Origin: DASUKM01 sp036278735
GTDB lineage: Bacteria; Acidobacteriota; Vicinamibacteria; Vicinamibacterales; 2-12-FULL-66-21
Assembly: GCA_036278735.1 (NCBI GenBank)
Contig: DASUKM010000032.1
Location: 38,264 to 102,263, forward strand
Direction: 5' to 3'
DNA length: 64,000 nt
The notes beneath the pieces were generated by a model that saw only the letters and a list, made by a program, of their open reading frames with translations, was not told the origin of the DNA and made no database searches. Of the stretch, positions 44,252 to 53,392 are shown piece after piece; position 1 is the first letter of the stretch, and the number at the start of each line of letters is the position of its first letter. The position numbers and the translations under genes were made by a program.

Positions 44252-46945
44252 ATGCCCCTGTGGCTGCGGCGCTGGTTCGTGCGCCTCGGCGCGACGCTCT
44301 CGGGGCGGCGCGCACGGGACGTGCGCGAGGAGCATCGCCTCCACCTCGACCTGCTCGAACAGGACAACCTCGCGCGCGGCATGTCTCCCGAGCTGGCGCG
44401 CGATGCCGCCCGCCGGACGTTCGGCAACGCCGCGCTCCTCGAGGAAACGAGCCACGATCTGTTCTCCTTCCGTCTCGTCGAGGATCTCGTCCAGGATCTT
44501 CGCTACGCGCTACGCGAAGTGCGGCGCAGCGCGTCCTTCACGTGCGTGGCCGTGTTCTCGCTCGCCATCGGCATCGGGGTGGTCACCGCGACGTTTGCCG
44601 TGACCGATGCATTCATGCTGCGTGGACTCCCCGTTCACGATCCGGATCGGCTGATCGCGTTCTCGACGAGTACCAGCCGGTCATGGGCCACGTGGTCGTA
44701 TCCCGCGTTCGTGGCCTGGCGCCGCTCGCACGACGGACTGTTCGAAGTCGCCGCGGGGTCGGATCCGTTTCCGGTCGAGCTGCCGCACGATGGGGGGGTC
44801 GCGAGAGAGGCGCGCGTCAGCGCGGTGTCCGACAACTACTTTCGCGTGATCGGCGTCGATCTCGCGCTCGGCCGATCGTTCACACCCGACGAAGGGCGTC
44901 CTGATGGACCCGATGCCGTCGCCGTCATCAGCGAGGCGTTCTGGACGCGATGGTTTGGTGGTCTGCCGGACGCGCTGGGCCGAACGATCGAGCTGAACGG
45001 CGCGCGCTACCAGATCGTCGGCGTGACCCGGAAGGGCTTCACGGGCCACGTAGTCGGTTATCCGTGCGACGTCTGGGTGCCGCTGGCGAGAGGTCCTGTC
45101 CTGCTGCACTCGCCAGCGCTGCTGAGCGACCGGTGGGGTGGACCCCGGTGGCTGAGAGTCGTCGGCCGGCTCGCACCAGGCGTCACGCTCGCGCGGGCGG
45201 CGGCGGCGGCCGAGATCGTCCGGGGACGGTTCACGGCGCAGGAAGCGGCGGCGCTCGGGACGACGCGTCCTGACGTCGTGCGCGATCTGACGCTGAAGCT
45301 CGTCGTGCTGACGGCGAACACCGGGTACGCGCCGGAACGATCGCGATACGCCTGGCCGCTGCTCCTCCTGTCCGGCATCACCGCGCTCGTCTTTCTCGTC
45401 GCGTGTTCGAACTTCTCGAGCCTGATGCTCGCCCGGTCGGAAGTGCGCCGGCCCGAGACCGCCATCAGGCTCGCCCTGGGAGGCGGGATGTGGCGCCTCG
45501 CCCGTCAGGCGGCGACCGAATGTCTGCTGCTGGCCGGCGCGGCGGCGGTCGGCGGCGCGCTGGTGGCCCGCTGGGCCACCACGATGCTCCTGAAAGAATT
45601 CGCCGTGATGATCGTGCCGATCACGCTCGATCCCGGATGGGACACGCGCACGCTGGGCTTCATGGCCGGCTGCATCGGGGTGGCGATCGTCTGCGGCCTC
45701 TGGCCGTGGACTCGAACCAGCCGATCCGCGACCCTGACGGCCGTCTGTCAGTCCTTCGATCCGAACAGCCGGACGCACCGCGCGATGGCGGGACGGCTGA
45801 CGCTCGTGCTGCAACTGACGCTGTGCGCGATCCTGCTGATTGGCGCCGGTCTCCTGCTGCGAACCGTCGTCAACTTGCGATCGCAGGATCTCGGCTTCGA
45901 CCGCAACGTGCTCCTGGTCTCGCTCGCCCCCGGGCAGGCCGGCTACTCCGAACCGGCCTCCGCCATGCTGATGCAGCGCATCCGCGACCGGTTGTCCGCC
46001 CTGAAAGGCATTCAGGCGGTGGGCATCTCCGGCCAGGAACTGTTGAATCCAACCAACTACTGGGTCGATACGACACAGCAGTTGACCACCGATCGCGGCG
46101 CTGTGCTGGCGCGGCAGCAATGGACGTCCGCGCCCGTGGGCCCCGGCTTCTTCGCGGCCGTGGGCATGAAGGTCGTTCGGGGTCGGGGCTTCACCGATCG
46201 GGACATCGAGTCGCCCGCCGGCGTTGCCGTCATCAACAGCGCACTCGCCCGATTTCTTTTTGGTGCGCAGGACCCGATCGGACGTGGACTGCGCCAAGGG
46301 AGACGAGGCCCGCTCCAGACCGTGATTGGGGTCGTCAACAACGCGAGGCAGGTCTCGCCGCGCGACCGGGACGTCGGCGTCGTGTACCTGCCGCTGCGCA
46401 ACTCGACACGAGTGGTGCTCGCGGTCCGGACTGCCACCGACCCGGCGGCCGCGACATCCATGGTCGAGCATCAGCTCGGCGCCATCGCGGGCGACGTGCC
46501 GATCGAGAAGATCCGCACCATTGCGCAGGTGCTCGACGATGGTATCGCGCAGGAGCGGCTGATGAGCGCCATCGCCATCATGCTCGGCGCGCTGGTGGTT
46601 CTGATCGGGTGCGTCGGCCTGTACGCCCTGATGGCCTACGACGTCGCCAGGCGCGCGCGCGAGATGGGCATCCGGCTGGCGCTCGGGGCGACGAAGGGTC
46701 GGGTGATCGCGCTGGTGCTCCGCGACAGCCTCCTGCTGCTCGTGCCCGCGCTCGCGGCAGGCGTGCCGCTTGGGGTCGCGTCCATCCGACCGCTGTCCTC
46801 CCAGTTGTACGAGGTGCGCCCCTTCGATCCCTGGACGTTGATCGGCGTTACGGTTCTCCTCGTCGGGGTGACGCTGCTGGCCACGCTGAGGCCCGCGCGC
46901 GCGGCGTCCCGGATCGATCCGATCATCCTGCTGCGTGCCGAGTAA
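44252..46945 (+). CDS. ADOP-family MacB/FtsX-type permease with prefix domain
   Basis: 897 aa. The N-terminal charged prefix (RARDVREEHRLHLDLLEQDNLARGM, residues about 20-75) precedes the helix SFTCVAVFSLAIGIGVVTATFAV. The middle three-helix block includes GITALVFLVACSNFSSLMLARSEVRRPETAIRLALG, and the C-terminal block AREMGIRLALGATKGRVIALVL. Coupled to the PadR regulator immediately upstream. Its last 23 nt overlap the 3' end of the convergent ABC permease gene. Confidence 0.92.
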   Translation: MPLWLRRWFVRLGATLSGRRARDVREEHRLHLDLLEQDNLARGMSPELARDAARRTFGNAALLEETSHDLFSFRLVEDLVQDLRYALREVRRSASFTCVAVFSLAIGIGVVTATFAVTDAFMLRGLPVHDPDRLIAFSTSTSRSWATWSYPAFVAWRRSHDGLFEVAAGSDPFPVELPHDGGVAREARVSAVSDNYFRVIGVDLALGRSFTPDEGRPDGPDAVAVISEAFWTRWFGGLPDALGRTIELNGARYQIVGVTRKGFTGHVVGYPCDVWVPLARGPVLLHSPALLSDRWGGPRWLRVVGRLAPGVTLARAAAAAEIVRGRFTAQEAAALGTTRPDVVRDLTLKLVVLTANTGYAPERSRYAWPLLLLSGITALVFLVACSNFSSLMLARSEVRRPETAIRLALGGGMWRLARQAATECLLLAGAAAVGGALVARWATTMLLKEFAVMIVPITLDPGWDTRTLGFMAGCIGVAIVCGLWPWTRTSRSATLTAVCQSFDPNSRTHRAMAGRLTLVLQLTLCAILLIGAGLLLRTVVNLRSQDLGFDRNVLLVSLAPGQAGYSEPASAMLMQRIRDRLSALKGIQAVGISGQELLNPTNYWVDTTQQLTTDRGAVLARQQWTSAPVGPGFFAAVGMKVVRGRGFTDRDIESPAGVAVINSALARFLFGAQDPIGRGLRQGRRGPLQTVIGVVNNARQVSPRDRDVGVVYLPLRNSTRVVLAVRTATDPAAATSMVEHQLGAIAGDVPIEKIRTIAQVLDDGIAQERLMSAIAIMLGALVVLIGCVGLYALMAYDVARRAREMGIRLALGATKGRVIALVLRDSLLLLVPALAAGVPLGVASIRPLSSQLYEVRPFDPWTLIGVTVLLVGVTLLATLRPARAASRIDPIILLRAE

Positions 46946-48689
46946 TGGGCGAGTCGGCGGAAGGATCGGCCGCGCGACCGGATAGCGGTTCGCTCCAGCC
47001 GATGTCGAGCCGCGTGGCTTCCCACAAATCGTCGGCCGCGTCGTCGTCCGGCAGACGCCAGTGCGGTTCGCGGCGGCGACACGCGATTTCTCCCGCGAGC
47101 ACGACGACGAGCGCGCAGCCGAGCAGCACCAGGAGCGGCACGATCTGTCCGATGAAGCCGAGTTCCAGCTTCGCCGGCACGTACGCGAACGCGAACATGC
47201 CCACGGCGTAGAACGGCCAGCGCGTTCTCAGCCGCGCGTGCCCCGGCGGATGGGCGATCGTGTACGGGACGAATTGGATGGTCGAGGCGAGCAGCGATAC
47301 GAGGAGAACGGCCAATAGACCCACGAATGCGCCATGCCATAGCGCGAGCCTCCACCCGAGAGGTGAAGCGGCGAGCAGGGCGATCGCGAGCCCCGGCGGC
47401 AGCACGATCCCGAGTGCCGCGGCACGCACTGCCGAGCGATAGGCGATCGGAGTATCGGGGGCATGAAATCCGAAGCACCAGGCGGCCGGCACCTCGCTCG
47501 GGACGAAGAACGTGCCACGAACCCCAATGGCCAGCCAATACGTCAGGACCAGCGGAATCCAGAGCACCGCCGCGCGTGGATGCGACAGCGACGCGATGTC
47601 GTGAACCTTCATGGCCAGGGCGGTCACGACGATGGTGAGGGCGATCGCGAGCGTCAGGGCGATCGGCGTTCGCTGGCGGCGATTGCGGGCGAACGTGAGC
47701 AGCACGAAATCCGCAACGGCGCGCGCGAGCGGCCTTCCGCGCGTGAGCACGTGCGCGACGGCGCGGGAGATCGCGGCGGAGCCGGTCGGAACCGAAGCGG
47801 ACGGGACGAGCGCGCGCTGGATCTGGGCGCGATAGCCGGCGACCGATACCAGGATACCGAGCGCACTTGCGACGCCGGTCGCGATCAGGGCCCGCGCCGC
47901 GAGCGGTGCGTATTCGGGCCGCGCCGAACCCATCATGCGCTCGAACAGCGCCAGAAACCACGCCGTCGGCACCCACCCTCCGTAAGCCGACGTGAGCGCT
48001 CCCGTCGACACCATCCCGAGAATCCTGGGAGCCAGCAGGACGAACGAGAACAGCGCGCTGACGAACAGGACCTGGATCCAGGATCCGACGCGGAGCGCGA
48101 TGCCATCTCCCGCGAGCGCCACCGTGCCGCGCAGCGCCACCATCAGGGCGAACACGAACGCCGCGGCGGAAATCGTCGCGGTCATGTCGGCGGCAAAGTG
48201 CTGCACCAGCGACGTCGGCGACAGCGTGGTCGTGGTGAACAGCGCGAACGGGACCGCCGTAAAGAGGTTGAGCGCGGCGCTCGCGCCGAGCAGGACGATC
48301 GCCAGCGCGAGCAGCTTCGCCCCGATGACAGTACCCGGCCCCAGTGGCAGCGGTCCGAGCACCATCGCGTCGCGCCGATCGAACGCCAGTCCGTCCCAGA
48401 CGAACGCCGCGACGAAGCCGATCGTTACCATCGAATACGTGACGAGCAGGAACGCGATCTGCGCGAGGGCATCGTCCAGGATGGCGGGCGAATGCTGCAC
48501 CGAGGCGCGGAGCACCGCGATCTGGTACTGCGGCAGCACGCCGACGACGATGAAGAGTCCCGGAGGGAGCAGGAACCCGACCGTCGCCAGGATCATCGCG
48601 CGGTGATGCACGTCGGAGGCGACCGATTCGCTCGTGAACAACTGGGCCACGAATGCGCGGCGCAGGGCGGAAGACGGTGTGTTTCCCAT
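46923..48689 (-). CDS. large membrane protein, permease subunit of an ABC exporter
   Basis: 588 aa with many hydrophobic helices arranged in two similar halves and a soluble C-terminal tail (RREPHWRLPDDDAADDLWEATRLDIGW). No catalytic motif. The ATPase gene lies 4 nt upstream in the same direction, so the two form an ABC-2-like exporter; the substrate is unknown. ATG 48689 (MGNTPSSALRRAF) was chosen because the upstream frame mirrors the ATPase gene. The end overlaps the convergent ADOP gene by 23 nt. Confidence 0.8.
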   Translation of the reverse strand: MGNTPSSALRRAFVAQLFTSESVASDVHHRAMILATVGFLLPPGLFIVVGVLPQYQIAVLRASVQHSPAILDDALAQIAFLLVTYSMVTIGFVAAFVWDGLAFDRRDAMVLGPLPLGPGTVIGAKLLALAIVLLGASAALNLFTAVPFALFTTTTLSPTSLVQHFAADMTATISAAAFVFALMVALRGTVALAGDGIALRVGSWIQVLFVSALFSFVLLAPRILGMVSTGALTSAYGGWVPTAWFLALFERMMGSARPEYAPLAARALIATGVASALGILVSVAGYRAQIQRALVPSASVPTGSAAISRAVAHVLTRGRPLARAVADFVLLTFARNRRQRTPIALTLAIALTIVVTALAMKVHDIASLSHPRAAVLWIPLVLTYWLAIGVRGTFFVPSEVPAAWCFGFHAPDTPIAYRSAVRAAALGIVLPPGLAIALLAASPLGWRLALWHGAFVGLLAVLLVSLLASTIQFVPYTIAHPPGHARLRTRWPFYAVGMFAFAYVPAKLELGFIGQIVPLLVLLGCALVVVLAGEIACRRREPHWRLPDDDAADDLWEATRLDIGWSEPLSGRAADPSADSPITRHAAG

Positions 48690-48693
48690 CGCG

Positions 48694-49458
48694 CTATCCC
48701 CGCATGACGTCGATGAGCTCGCGCGCGCGACCTTCGACGTGCTCCTCGGCCACGAGCGCGCCAAACACCGCGTCGAGCGAGGGAAGCTGCAGCATGGCCC
48801 GCAGGTTCGAGACGGAATCATGGCCGGCAATGCGGCCATCCTTGAGGATGACGACCCGCGAGCACACCTGTTCGACCACTTCGAGCACGTGCGAACTGAA
48901 GACGACGAGCTTGCCCTGCTCGGCGAGCCCGCGCACGAACGCCTTCAACAGCCGCGCCGACGTGACGTCGAGCCCCGAGAACGGTTCATCGAGCACCACG
49001 ATGCGCGGGTCGTGGAGGACCCCCGCCGCGATCAGGATTTTCTGCCGCATGCCTTTCGAGTACGAGGCCAGCGTCTGGTATCGATCGTCGTAGATGCCGA
49101 GCAACTGAAGGAAGCGTTCGATCTTGTGCGCCAGCGAGGGTTCGCCGATGCCGCGAAGGCGCCCGACGAGCTGCAGATATTCCGGGCCCGTCAGGAACGA
49201 GTACAAGTACGGTTCCTCGGGCACGTACCCGACGACGCGCTTGTACTCCAACGGAGCGGCGAGCGCGTCGACGCCGTCGAGCCGGACGCTGCCGTTCGTC
49301 GGCCGCAGCAGCCCGGTCAGGATCTTCACCGTCGTGCTCTTGCCCGACCCATTCGGCCCGAGCAGGCCCAACACCTCCCCCTCCCGGACGTCGAACGACA
49401 CGTCCTGGATTCCTACGAGGGCGCCGTAGCGTTTGGTCAGATGGCGAATCTCGAGCAT
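48694..49458 (-). CDS. ABC transporter ATP-binding protein
   Basis: 254 aa. Walker A GPNGSGKST (34-42), Q-loop region around VVGYVPEEPYL, signature YSKGMRQK (133-140, SxGxxQ form), Walker B IVVLDEPF (153-160) and H-loop SSHVLEVVEQ. The type matches ABC-2 exporters of the CcmA/NatA group. It pairs with the downstream membrane protein. Confidence 0.94.
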   Translation of the reverse strand: MLEIRHLTKRYGALVGIQDVSFDVREGEVLGLLGPNGSGKSTTVKILTGLLRPTNGSVRLDGVDALAAPLEYKRVVGYVPEEPYLYSFLTGPEYLQLVGRLRGIGEPSLAHKIERFLQLLGIYDDRYQTLASYSKGMRQKILIAAGVLHDPRIVVLDEPFSGLDVTSARLLKAFVRGLAEQGKLVVFSSHVLEVVEQVCSRVVILKDGRIAGHDSVSNLRAMLQLPSLDAVFGALVAEEHVEGRARELIDVMRG

Positions 49459-49476
49459 GGTCGTTCTACGGTGCGT

Positions 49477-50010
49477 TCATCGACAGAGCAGCACGCCCGC
49501 CTCGACCACTGGCTGCAGCGGCCTGAGCGGCCGAACGAGCGGCGGCCACGTGCGTTCCAGGCCCTCGGCCTCCACCTGCCGTACGTCCGCATCGGACAAT
49601 CCGTGAGAATCGCGAACCCGTTGACGACAGACGATCGGGCCCACACCGTGGTCGCAGGTGGTGATGCTCGCGAAAATCTGCATTCGCTCGTTCTGCTTCA
49701 GCCGAGCCAGCGGGTGGCTCGGCGCTGCCGAGGGCACGGCGACACGGATGGGCGTCGCCGGGGCGTAGCCGCGCGAGCGTGCCGCATCGTTCAGCGCATA
49801 CGTGACGCCGGCCGCGCGAAACACCACGGCCCCCGACGAGCAGCCCAGGGTGCCGAGCCCGACGGAAAACGGCCACTGCCAGCCGAAATCCGTTCGGTTC
49901 ACGGCGCGCTGGCGCGCTGGCGGTATTCCAGCGATCGGGTCGGTCACTGACGGTCCGGCGCAGCCATACAAACCGACCACGATCGCCGCAGCGAAGGCTC
50001 GCCGCCTCAT
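49477..50010 (-). CDS. lipoprotein with DUF2511 (YebY-like) domain
   Basis: 177 aa. MRRRAFAAAIVVGLYGCAG is a lipoprotein signal (lipobox LYGC). VNRTDFGWQWPFSVGLGTLGCSSGAVVFRAAGVTYALNDAARSRGYA follows, which matches the DUF2511/YebY pattern as I recall it. The last ~60 residues (CDHGVGPIVCRQR...) are extra and contain two more cysteines. ATG 50010 overlaps the ADOP stop (ATGA), so it is translated with the permease and may be an envelope partner. Confidence 0.75.
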   Translation of the reverse strand: MRRRAFAAAIVVGLYGCAGPSVTDPIAGIPPARQRAVNRTDFGWQWPFSVGLGTLGCSSGAVVFRAAGVTYALNDAARSRGYAPATPIRVAVPSAAPSHPLARLKQNERMQIFASITTCDHGVGPIVCRQRVRDSHGLSDADVRQVEAEGLERTWPPLVRPLRPLQPVVEAGVLLCR

Positions 50011-52613
50011 TGGTACCTCAGCGTCGTCGCGGGCTCGACGCGGGCGGCACGCCAGGCAGGCGCGACTGATGCGACGAGGGCCACGATCAGGAGCACCCCA
50101 CACAGCGACGCCAGACTTCCGGGATCGATCCCGATCCCCGGACCGCCGAACAGCCGCGCCCAGACCACGGAGAGGACGATGCCGACGATCAGTCCGAGGC
50201 CGACCTGGACGAGGGCGCCGCGCAGCACCGTCCAGACGACCTGTCGGCGTTCGGCGCCCAGCACCACTCGAATGCCGATCTCGCGCGTCCTGATGGCGAC
50301 GCCGTGCGCCGTCACCGCGTACAGACCCACGGTGGACAGCAGGAGCGCCATGAGTGCAATCAGCGTCACGATCGCGCCCGAGATGCGGCGGTTCCATTCG
50401 GCCGCCCACTTCGCTTCGGTCATCGTCTGCAGGTGCGCGAGCGGCAGATCCGGATCGAGCGCGCGCACTTCCGTCCGGAGCGCGGGCGCGGCCGCTTCGG
50501 GCGCACCGTGTGTCCGGACGATGATGGCTGTCGCCGGCGGCAAGGCGGCCTCGAACGGCAGATACACAATTGGATCGGCGTCGATCCAGGGTCCCTGCCG
50601 GATATCCGGCGATATCCCGACGATGGTCAGCCACGGTGCCGCTGCCGCACTCCCGTCGTCGGTCCCCAGCCGAACGTGCCGGCCCAAGGCGTTCTCGCCT
50701 GGAAAGAACTGGTCGGCGACGCGCTGGTTCACGATGATGGTGTTCGCGCCGGCCCTCGCATCCTCGGTCGTGAACGCGCGCCCACGACGCAACTGAACCC
50801 CGAGCGCCTGGAAATAGCCGCGGCCGATCAGCACGCTGCCGACGGTCGGGAGCGTCTTTCCCGCGGGCGACGGAGAGGAATCGGCAACGATCCGGCGCGG
50901 TGCGGTCCCCCCGAGCGGCAATGCGCTCGCGAAGCTCATTGCCGAGACGGACGGCAGGCGGCCGGCGCGCGCGAGGATCGTGTCGTAGAACTGCGCGCGA
51001 GCCGCGGTGGTCGGGTAACGGGCGTGTGGCAAGGCCACGCTCGCCGTCAGGATGTGCGACACGTCGAACGAGCGGTCCGCATGCTGAGCGTCGAGGAACG
51101 CTTGCAGGTTCAACCCGACGGCGCTGACCAGGATCACCGTCAGGCCGAATTCGGCCGTCAGGAATACCGTCGTCCATCGGCGGACGCGGTGGTCGTGGGT
51201 GGCGGCGCCGCCGGATTTCAGAACCTCGCTGACCGACACCCTGGCGGTGCGGAGCGCGGGAGCGAGCCCCACCACGAACACGGTGCCCAGGCACACCGCC
51301 GCCAGCACCGCCAGGACGCGAGCGTCGAAATGGAAGCCCGCATATGGAATGGCGGCCTCGGGAATGGCCTGCGCGAATGCCTGAATCGCCAGCGCGGACA
51401 CGAGCAGCCCGAGGATCCCGCCCGCCATCGCGACGACCGCGCTCTCGGCGAGCAACTGGCGGACGATCCGGCCGCGCGACGCGCCGAGCGCCGCGCGCAT
51501 CGCCACCTCGCGCGACCGCGTGACGGAACGCATCAGCAGCAGATTGGCGACGTTCGCGCAGGCGATGAGGACGACCAGCAGGCCGACGGTCATGAACGCG
51601 AGCCATGCCGGGTCCGTCACCTTGCCCAGATACCGCTGGTTGATGGGTTGCACCATCAGCCGCCTCACGCCGTGCTTTGCGCGCGAACCATTCAGATGCG
51701 GCCAGATGGCCTCGATTTGGGAGCGTGCCCGGGTGAAGCTCGCGCCGTTGCGCAGAAGGCCGTACGCCATGAGATCCCTGCGCGCGTCGTCGACGAGTCC
51801 GGGCAGGCGGGCGAGGGGGACCCACAGGTTGGCGTTGTTCGGGAACCGGAAGCCGGCAGGCATCACGCCGATCACCGTCGCGGGTGCATCATCAATCCTG
51901 ACCACCTGACCAACGATGGCCGGATCGGCGCCGTAGCGCGTGTTCCAGACGGTATTCGACAGAATCACCACCGCCGGCGCGCCGGCGTGGTCGTCCGCGG
52001 CTGTGAAGTCGCGCCCGAGCACCGGGTCGCGTCCGAGAAGCCGCAGCGCGTCGCCGGAGACGTAGGCCGCCTGGAAGGCGTCCGCGGGATGCGCGGCATC
52101 CGCCAGGGCAACGGGAGTGATCGCAAACGCGGCCAGTTCCGCGAATGCGCTTGCGCCAGCCCGGACGCCCTCGAACTCTCGAGAGGACAGCCCGCCCCGG
52201 CGCCCGTGATCGTCGACGGTATCGACGTACGCCACCCGATCGGCGTGCGCGATCGGCAGGCCGGCGAGGCAATAGCCGTTGACGATGGCGAATTGCGTGT
52301 TGTCGATGCCAAGCCCGAGGCCGAGCGCGAGCACCGCCACGATGCCAAACGCGCGATCCTTCGTCAGCAGCCGCAGCGCGTAGCGGAGGTCCTGCGCCAG
52401 ATCGTGCGCCCACCGGGTGCCGCGCGCGTCGCGGCACCGCTCCTTGATCTGATCGAGGCCGCCGAATTCGAGGCGCGCCTGCCGCCGCGCCTCTTCCTCA
52501 CTGAGGCCGGCGTCGACGTGGTCCTCGACGCGGCGCTCGAAGTCGTAACGCAGTTCGCGGTCGAGGTCGCGCTCGAGTCGGCCGCGCCGCACAAGACGCC
52601 GCCACCAACCCAT
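50007..52613 (-). CDS. ADOP-family MacB/FtsX-type permease with prefix domain
   Basis: 868 aa. The N-terminal prefix (RLERDLDRELRYDFERRVEDHVDAGLSEEEARRQARLEFGG) is the usual ADOP charged domain. Then come the first helix FGIVAVLALGLGLGIDNTQFAIVNG, the middle block LLVVLIACANVANLLLMRSVTRSREVAMRAALGASRG and the C-terminal block RTREIGIRVVLGAERRQVVWTVL. The ATG at 52613 shares one base with the stop of the PadR gene (TGATG). It is followed by the overlapping lipoprotein gene, giving a padR-ADOP-lipoprotein unit. Confidence 0.92.
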   Translation of the reverse strand: MGWWRRLVRRGRLERDLDRELRYDFERRVEDHVDAGLSEEEARRQARLEFGGLDQIKERCRDARGTRWAHDLAQDLRYALRLLTKDRAFGIVAVLALGLGLGIDNTQFAIVNGYCLAGLPIAHADRVAYVDTVDDHGRRGGLSSREFEGVRAGASAFAELAAFAITPVALADAAHPADAFQAAYVSGDALRLLGRDPVLGRDFTAADDHAGAPAVVILSNTVWNTRYGADPAIVGQVVRIDDAPATVIGVMPAGFRFPNNANLWVPLARLPGLVDDARRDLMAYGLLRNGASFTRARSQIEAIWPHLNGSRAKHGVRRLMVQPINQRYLGKVTDPAWLAFMTVGLLVVLIACANVANLLLMRSVTRSREVAMRAALGASRGRIVRQLLAESAVVAMAGGILGLLVSALAIQAFAQAIPEAAIPYAGFHFDARVLAVLAAVCLGTVFVVGLAPALRTARVSVSEVLKSGGAATHDHRVRRWTTVFLTAEFGLTVILVSAVGLNLQAFLDAQHADRSFDVSHILTASVALPHARYPTTAARAQFYDTILARAGRLPSVSAMSFASALPLGGTAPRRIVADSSPSPAGKTLPTVGSVLIGRGYFQALGVQLRRGRAFTTEDARAGANTIIVNQRVADQFFPGENALGRHVRLGTDDGSAAAAPWLTIVGISPDIRQGPWIDADPIVYLPFEAALPPATAIIVRTHGAPEAAAPALRTEVRALDPDLPLAHLQTMTEAKWAAEWNRRISGAIVTLIALMALLLSTVGLYAVTAHGVAIRTREIGIRVVLGAERRQVVWTVLRGALVQVGLGLIVGIVLSVVWARLFGGPGIGIDPGSLASLCGVLLIVALVASVAPAWRAARVEPATTLRYQ

Positions 52614-52957
52614 CACGCACCTCCTTCGCCCGTCCGGAGGATCAGACGGACCGCTTCGGCCAGCTGCGCCCAGCTCGCGGTCTCCGCCTTCAACTGGGCG
52701 CGTCCCCTGGACGTCAGCCGGTAGAACTTGGCGTCCCGTCCCGTCTCCGACGTCTTCCATTCGGCGGCGAGCAGTCCGCGATTTTCGAGGCGGTGGAGCG
52801 CGGGGTACAGGGAACCCTGGGGCACCTCGAGGACGTCGCGAGAGACCTGCTGGATGCGGCGGGCAATCCCGTAACCATGGATGGGGCCGAGGGCGACGAT
52901 CTGCAGGACGAGGAGGTCGAGGGTGCCCTGGGGCAGGTCCGGCTTCGGCGTGGTCAT
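52613..52957 (-). CDS. PadR-family transcriptional regulator
   Basis: 114 aa. LPQGTLDLLVLQIVALGPIHGYGIARRIQQVS, then VPQGSLYPALHRLENRGLLAAEWK and FYRLTSRGRAQLKAE: complete PadR winged helix and C-terminal helix. The stop overlaps the ADOP start. Upstream, CTACAC and GTGTAG (52976-53005) form a candidate operator. Confidence 0.94.
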   Translation of the reverse strand: MTTPKPDLPQGTLDLLVLQIVALGPIHGYGIARRIQQVSRDVLEVPQGSLYPALHRLENRGLLAAEWKTSETGRDAKFYRLTSRGRAQLKAETASWAQLAEAVRLILRTGEGGA

Positions 52958-52975
52958 GCGTGATACCTCTGGCTT

Positions 52976-53005
52976 CTACACGTCACCGTAGCAGATGATG
53001 TGTAG
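52976..53005. promoter_or_regulatory. 6-bp inverted repeat upstream of the second padR
   Basis: CTACAC (52976-52981) and GTGTAG (53000-53005), 18 nt apart, 19-48 nt upstream of the PadR start. It could be its operator, though it differs from the element at the other padR. Confidence 0.45.
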
Positions 53006-53018
53006 GAGTGCAAGGCAT

Positions 53019-53053
53019 GGAGGGCGGAGGGCGGAGGGTGGAGGGCGGAGGGC
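53019..53053. repeat. heptameric tandem repeat, GGAGGGC class
   Basis: Five consecutive units: GGAGGGC, GGAGGGC, GGAGGGT, GGAGGGC, GGAGGGC. It overlaps the degenerate 3' end of the maltokinase-like relic. Confidence 0.9.
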
Positions 53054-53054
53054 G

Positions 53055-53278
53055 GTCGATCCACGCCGCTCGCGCAGTTCGGCCCCGAGCTCGTGCACCG
53101 TTCGTTCGATCCAGGCGGCGGTCAGGACGGCGTTCCAGGCGGCGTCGTGCGGCAGGAGTGGCGAACCGTCGAGCTCGCGCCGGTACGCGGTGATGAGTCG
53201 CGCGGCAGCGGTGCGCCACCAGGTGTCCGCCCACGCCGGCGCGTGTTCCGACGTCGTTGCGGTGAGCGCCCCGGGCAC
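53055..53278 (-). pseudogene. 3' fragment of a maltokinase-like gene
   Basis: WADTWWRTAAARLITAYRRE, then LLPHDAAWNAVLTAAWIERTVHELGAELRERRG, resembles the C-terminal helices of maltokinase (the domain also fused to trehalose synthases), where FLLEKALYELxYELNNRP is typical. An in-frame TAG lies at about 53291-53293 just upstream, and no catalytic region is present, so only a tail remains. The reading beyond 53053 runs into GGAGGGC repeat DNA. Confidence 0.5.
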
Positions 53279-53392
53279 CCCCGAGCGCGACTACGACGTC
53301 TGGAGCGACACGCGCGCATGATCTTCAAGCGCCATTGGCGATGCGCGCGGCCGATCGGGTGTCTCCTGCCTTCCTGGTCTCCTGCGCGACTT

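Noticed and set aside
38759..52613. ADOP genes considered as MacB transporters
   Set aside because: None carries an ABC ATPase domain, and the permease is duplicated with two periplasmic domains, unlike MacB; the only ATPase nearby (48694-49458) pairs with another membrane protein.
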